Source of the DNA: JAPPKS01 sp963667895
GTDB taxonomy: Bacteria; Poribacteria; WGA-4E; PCPOR2b
Reading direction: 5' to 3'
NCBI GenBank assembly: GCA_965223985.1
Contig: OZ245030.1
Coordinates: forward strand, 1,860,001 to 1,924,000
Length of the DNA stretch: 64,000 bases
The notes under the pieces are model-generated. The model searched no databases and was not told the DNA's origin. It saw only the letters and a list, made by a program, of their open reading frames with translations. Shown here piece after piece: positions 60,378-64,000 of this stretch. Both the position numbers and the translations under genes were made by a program. How positions within the stretch are numbered: position 1 is the stretch's first letter; each line of letters opens with the position of its first letter.

Positions 60378-62363
60378 ATGGAAAAATTTGAGTTAGTCTC
60401 AGATTACACGCCACAAGGCGATCAACCTCAGGCAATTGCCAAACTGACAGAGGGCTTATTGAGAGGGGATGGGTTTCAGACGCTGTTAGGCGTTACGGGG
60501 TCTGGGAAGACTTTTACCATGGCTCACGTCATTGCGAACTTGCAGCGTCCAACACTTGTCATATCGCCTAACAAAACCCTCGCTGGACAATTGTATTCGG
60601 AATTCCGTGAGTTCTTTCCCAACAACGCTGTTCACTACTTTGTCAGTTACTATGACTACTACCAACCTGAGGCGTACATTCCGAGCACAGACACTTATAT
60701 CGAGAAAGATATACAGATAAATGAGGAGATAGATCGACTCCGCCTCGCTTCTACGGCATCGCTGCTTTCACGCTCTGACGTCATCGTTATTGCTAGTGTT
60801 TCTTGTATCTACGGTATTGGTTCGCCGAAGGAGTACAATATACAACGGGTTGAACTGAAAACCGGTGACATCATTAAACGAAATAAGCTGCTGCGTTCAC
60901 TTGTGGATATTCGGTATGGACGGAACGATGTTGATTTCTCGCGGGGTTGCTTCCGGGTGCGCGGGGATGTGATTGAGGTTTTTCCCGCCTATGCAGGCAC
61001 CGCTTATCGAATCGAACTCTTTGGCGACGAAGTGGATCGCATCACAGAGATTGACACACTCACCGGAGAAATTATGGAAGACCATGCAAAAGTTGCGATT
61101 TATCCAGCAAAGCATTTCATGACGGACTCCGAGCGATTTGAGCAGGCGCTGTTGGATATTGAAGCCGAACTCCAGGATCGAATTGATTACTTCATTGCGA
61201 ACAACAAGCTGCTAGAGGCGCAGCGGATTGAGGGGCGAACGAGATTTGACCTTGAGATGATGCGGGAGGTCGGCTACTGTTCGGGAATAGAAAACTATTC
61301 ACGTCATATCTCTGGTTTGCAGCTCGGCGAGCCGCCTTACTGTCTAATTAACTATTTCCCAGATGATTATTTAATGTTCATTGACGAATCTCATGTGACT
61401 TTGCCGCAACTACGAGGAATGTACCGCGGCGATCGCTCCCGAAAACAGTCGTTGGTGGATTACGGTTTCCGTCTCCCATCTGCCTTGGATAACCGTCCGC
61501 TCCGATTCGACGAGTTTCAAACATATATGAATCATGCTGTGTTTGTCTCAGCAACTCCCGGGGCGTATGAATTGGATAACAGCACCCAAGTTGTGGAACA
61601 AATCATCCGCCCAACGGGATTGATCGATCCAAAGATGACTGTCCATCCGGTCGAAAGACAGATCGACCACCTAATGGGTGTCATTCAAGAACGAGTCGAT
61701 CAGGATCAGCGTGTGCTGGTCACCACGCTCACCAAGCGGATGGCAGAAGGCCTGACCGACTACCTGACAGAAGGGGGCATTAAAGCCGAATACCTCCATT
61801 CCGATGTCGAAACCTTGGACCGTGCCCGTATCTTGAAGGAACTTCGCCAAGGTGTTTTCGATGTGCTTGTCGGGATTAACCTCCTCCGTGAAGGCTTAGA
61901 TCTTCCCGAAGTCTCACTGGTAGCGGTTCTTGATGCGGATCGCGCAGGTTTCCTCCGATCCGAGACTTCGCTTATCCAGATCGCAGGCCGTGCCGCCCGC
62001 AATGTCGATGGCGAGGTTGTCCTGTATGCAGATGAAGCGACACCTGCAATCCGCAGTGCCATTGATGAGAGCGAACGTCGGCGGAAAATTCAGATGATGT
62101 ATAATGAACAACACGATATTACACCAGCGACAATCAACAAAGCCATTCACAACCTGATTGATGAGCTTGCTGCAGATGAGACAAAATCGTCGGAAGCAAC
62201 CGTGCCTATCATTCCAGTGGAAACCCATCCGGAAGAAATCCAACCGTTGATTGCCAAGTTGACGACGGAGATGCAGACTGCGGCGGCGGATCTGGAGTTT
62301 GAACGAGCAGCAGCTTTGCGCGATCAGATTTCAGAGATTAAACGCGAGTTTGCAGAGCATTAA
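60378..62363 (+). CDS. uvrB: UvrABC system protein B
   Basis: 661 residues, normal length. Damage-verifying helicase of nucleotide excision repair. Walker A GVTGSGKT (38-45), beta-hairpin YYDYYQPEAYIP that separates the strands, helicase motif DESH (FIDESHVTLPQL), C-terminal helicase lobe with LLREGLDLPEVSLVA and QIAGRAARN, and a UVR domain at the end (LEFERAAALRDQI) for UvrC/UvrA contact. No anomalies. Starts about 60 bases after pbp1A on the same strand. Confidence 0.97.
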   Translation: MEKFELVSDYTPQGDQPQAIAKLTEGLLRGDGFQTLLGVTGSGKTFTMAHVIANLQRPTLVISPNKTLAGQLYSEFREFFPNNAVHYFVSYYDYYQPEAYIPSTDTYIEKDIQINEEIDRLRLASTASLLSRSDVIVIASVSCIYGIGSPKEYNIQRVELKTGDIIKRNKLLRSLVDIRYGRNDVDFSRGCFRVRGDVIEVFPAYAGTAYRIELFGDEVDRITEIDTLTGEIMEDHAKVAIYPAKHFMTDSERFEQALLDIEAELQDRIDYFIANNKLLEAQRIEGRTRFDLEMMREVGYCSGIENYSRHISGLQLGEPPYCLINYFPDDYLMFIDESHVTLPQLRGMYRGDRSRKQSLVDYGFRLPSALDNRPLRFDEFQTYMNHAVFVSATPGAYELDNSTQVVEQIIRPTGLIDPKMTVHPVERQIDHLMGVIQERVDQDQRVLVTTLTKRMAEGLTDYLTEGGIKAEYLHSDVETLDRARILKELRQGVFDVLVGINLLREGLDLPEVSLVAVLDADRAGFLRSETSLIQIAGRAARNVDGEVVLYADEATPAIRSAIDESERRRKIQMMYNEQHDITPATINKAIHNLIDELAADETKSSEATVPIIPVETHPEEIQPLIAKLTTEMQTAAADLEFERAAALRDQISEIKREFAEH

Positions 62364-62450
62364 AGCAAGGTGAAGCATAGAACGGACAGCTCTACTGTTC
62401 AAGAACCTGCAACTTGTTCTTCAGTAGGATGGCTCAAGTCAATTTATTTC

Positions 62451-62479
62451 TTGCATTTCTGCATAAGGTGTGCTAAAAT
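62451..62479 (+). promoter_or_regulatory. Promoter (TTGCAT-N17-TAAAAT) of the rubredoxin-like gene
   Basis: TTGCAT (62451-62456) and TAAAAT (62474-62479) with a 17-base spacer and TGC before the -10 (TGCTAAAAT), about 50 bases before the start codon at 62528. Confidence 0.6.
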
Positions 62480-62527
62480 CAGCTTGAATCGGAAAACACG
62501 TTTCCATACAGAAAGTGAGGACAATGG

Positions 62528-62800
62528 ATGTTTGTTTGTACTGCTTGTGGGTATTTGTGGAAAGCGGCAGAAAGTCCGCCCGAAGAGTGTCCTGCGTGCG
62601 CAGCGCCGAAAGAGAAATACATCCCTTATGATGACCGGGCCGAACGGTGGGTGAAGCGAGCCGTCGCTCAGCATGTAATGTATCCTGATGAGGAGGGTGC
62701 AGACCTCCGGGATGAGAATTCAGCCTTGTCTTCTCATATCCGGTTTGCGCTTGTTGGATTTGTTGAAGGTGTCAAGAAGGCTGGAGACCTTGAAGGATGA
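62528..62800 (+). CDS. Rubredoxin-like protein
   Basis: 90 residues. The ATG has GAGG 8 bases upstream. The first 35 residues form a rubredoxin-like knuckle pair: FVCTACGYLW and ECPACAAPKEKYIPY, with CxxC motifs 17 residues apart to bind one iron or zinc. The C-terminal half is a charged helix region (ERWVKRAVAQHVM, VGFVEGVKKAG) not found in simple rubredoxins. It has its own promoter and terminator, so it is a one-gene unit. Electron transfer or a regulatory metal site are both possible. Confidence 0.85.
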   Translation: MFVCTACGYLWKAAESPPEECPACAAPKEKYIPYDDRAERWVKRAVAQHVMYPDEEGADLRDENSALSSHIRFALVGFVEGVKKAGDLEG

Positions 62801-62825
62801 CTTTTTAACATAAGCATTTCCCTCT

Positions 62826-62857
62826 GCTCAGAAACAATAGTTTCTGGGCTTTTTTTT
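62826..62857 (+). terminator. Rho-independent terminator
   Basis: A 10-base-pair stem with one G-T pair and an AATA loop (GCTCAGAAAC / GTTTCTGGGC, 62826-62849), followed at once by eight T (62850-62857). It ends the rubredoxin-like transcript 26 bases after the stop codon. Confidence 0.92.
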
Positions 62858-62896
62858 GGAAGTCAGCAAGTTGTCAGCATCTAAAGAAGAATTGTG

Positions 62897-64000
62897 ATGC
62901 AACTATTCGGAGTTGTCGTGTCTAAGATTATAAAGGAAATCAGCTTTCTCAATTGGGTTTTACTTATTCTATGTCCCACAGCGTTAAATGCTGCCGGGTT
63001 TGAAGAAATCGAACAGAACATCCGGGAGCATGTTCTATCTAACGGCATGAAGTTCATCATCCTAGAACGGCATGACGCTCCTGTTTTTTCTGGATATATT
63101 CATGTCGATGTCGGCAGCAGTGACGAAGTCATCGGGAATACAGGGATTGCCCACGTCTTTGAACACATGGCATTCAAAGGGACAACAACCCTTGGAACAG
63201 AAGACTACGCAAAAGAAAAATCCATTATGGACAAAATGGATAGCGTGTTCGACGAACTCAGAACCGAACGGGCAAAAGGCGATCGTGCGAATGTGGAGAA
63301 CTTGAAGGAATTAGAAACGGAATTTAAAGCTTTAGAAAAGGAAGCGGCTCAATATTCTGACGGCGAGGAATATGCAAAGATCCTAGAGCAAGAGGGCGCT
63401 GTGGGAGTGAATGCAGGTACATCTGCTGATTATACAGTGTATTTTTATAGCCTCCCCTCAAATAAGCTCGAGTTGTGGATGGCGCTCGAATCTGAGAGGT
63501 TTTTTGAGCCTGTGCTCAGAGACTTCTTCAAAGAGAAAGAGGTCATCAAGGAAGAGCGACGTCTAAGGACTGAAAGTAGTCCAGTTGGGAGGTTAATTGA
63601 GGAACTCAAAGGACTTGCCTATCTAGCACATCCCTATGGACAACCGATTATCGGTCATATGTCAGATATTAACACAACGACGCGAGCCGAAGCCCTTCAA
63701 TTTTTTGAAGAACACTATACGCCCAGAAATATGGTTGCGGCGATCGTTGGTGATGTCAATGCCGATGAGGTGATTCAAATGGCGGAGAAATACTTTGGCA
63801 GGCTGCCCTCTCGGCCGGATTTGCCGCTCGTTGAGACTGTTGAGCCGAAGCAGTTAGGTGAGCGGCGTGTCAGGATTGTGGAGCAAACACAACCCGTCAT
63901 AGTGCTTGCTTACCATAAGCCCGAAATCAGAAATCCGGATAACCCCGTGTTTAATGCAATCACCGATATTCTGGCTTCAGGGCGGACATCGCGCTTGTAT
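62897..64000 (+). CDS. M16 family zinc protease (partial, continues past the window)
   Basis: 368 codons are open from the ATG at 62897 to the end of the window. A hydrophobic segment at about 17-33 (FLNWVLLILCPTALNAA) is a signal peptide. The inverted zinc motif HVFEH, in GIAHVFEHMAFKGT, marks an insulinase-type peptidase, and VRVMVAAIVGDVN-like text (NMVAAIVGDVNADEV) matches the family. The insert between the motif and EQEGAVGVNAGTS is long and coiled (ERAKGDRANVENLKELETEF). It probably acts in the periplasm on short peptides. The second half, with its typically inactive domain, lies beyond the edge. Confidence 0.92.
   Translation, partial: MQLFGVVVSKIIKEISFLNWVLLILCPTALNAAGFEEIEQNIREHVLSNGMKFIILERHDAPVFSGYIHVDVGSSDEVIGNTGIAHVFEHMAFKGTTTLGTEDYAKEKSIMDKMDSVFDELRTERAKGDRANVENLKELETEFKALEKEAAQYSDGEEYAKILEQEGAVGVNAGTSADYTVYFYSLPSNKLELWMALESERFFEPVLRDFFKEKEVIKEERRLRTESSPVGRLIEELKGLAYLAHPYGQPIIGHMSDINTTTRAEALQFFEEHYTPRNMVAAIVGDVNADEVIQMAEKYFGRLPSRPDLPLVETVEPKQLGERRVRIVEQTQPVIVLAYHKPEIRNPDNPVFNAITDILASGRTSRLY

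Overview
The window spans a bacterial chromosomal replication origin and the accessory DNA near it. The order rpmH (+) / dnaA-oriC-dnaN-recF-dciA-gyrB-gyrA (-) is the classical bacterial origin layout, and two groups of DnaA boxes plus a DnaA-trio-like unwinding element are visible between dnaA and dnaN. The gene content (three tandem phytanoyl-CoA-dioxygenase-like genes, a GH127/DUF1680 protein, an NHL-type propeller, a thiolase-like/DUF35 pair, a penicillin-acylase-like enzyme) suggests an uncultivated environmental lineage such as Candidatus Poribacteria. That assignment is an inference from gene families, not a search result.

Layout. 0-3.7 kb (-): three copies of a two-gene cassette, PhyH-like oxygenase followed by a small protein of about 119 residues; one small partner has decayed to about a dozen codons. 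3.9-7.2 kb (-): a secreted gluzincin-like peptidase and a TPR lipoprotein-like or secreted protein, downstream of gyrA. 7.2-17.2 kb (-): the replication cluster. 17.7-20.1 kb (+): rpmH, an AIR-synthase-like pseudogene in the place where rnpA is often found, and ispH. 20.2-31.2 kb: catabolic and oxidative genes (double-domain GH127, DUF35 + thiolase-like, NHL propeller, cytochrome P450, penicillin acylase family).

31.2-49.6 kb is an accessory island. It holds unrecognised small genes mostly on the + strand, separated by mosaic palindromic repeats found nowhere else in the window, together with a single-chain type ISP restriction-modification enzyme, DUF1643, and a DUF488-DUF488-dual-OB operon whose last gene is interrupted by an amber codon. 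The most interesting part is a pair of unrecognised genes found twice about 9 kb apart: a protein with a ParB-like DGN(H/K)R motif followed by a protein built from short beta-strand-like repeats. A third repeat protein lies just upstream of the first pair.

49.8-64.0 kb returns to ordinary chromosome: acyl-CoA synthetase, a cold-shock/Hfq-like fusion protein, a YkgJ-type cysteine-cluster protein, DUF971, a 7Fe-type ferredoxin, Xaa-Pro aminopeptidase, a quinone oxidoreductase, penicillin-binding protein 1A, uvrB, a rubredoxin-like protein, and the start of an M16 zinc protease cut by the window end. Several promoters share an extended -10 of the form TGnTAAAAT. No tRNA, rRNA, CRISPR array, transposase or integrase was recognised.
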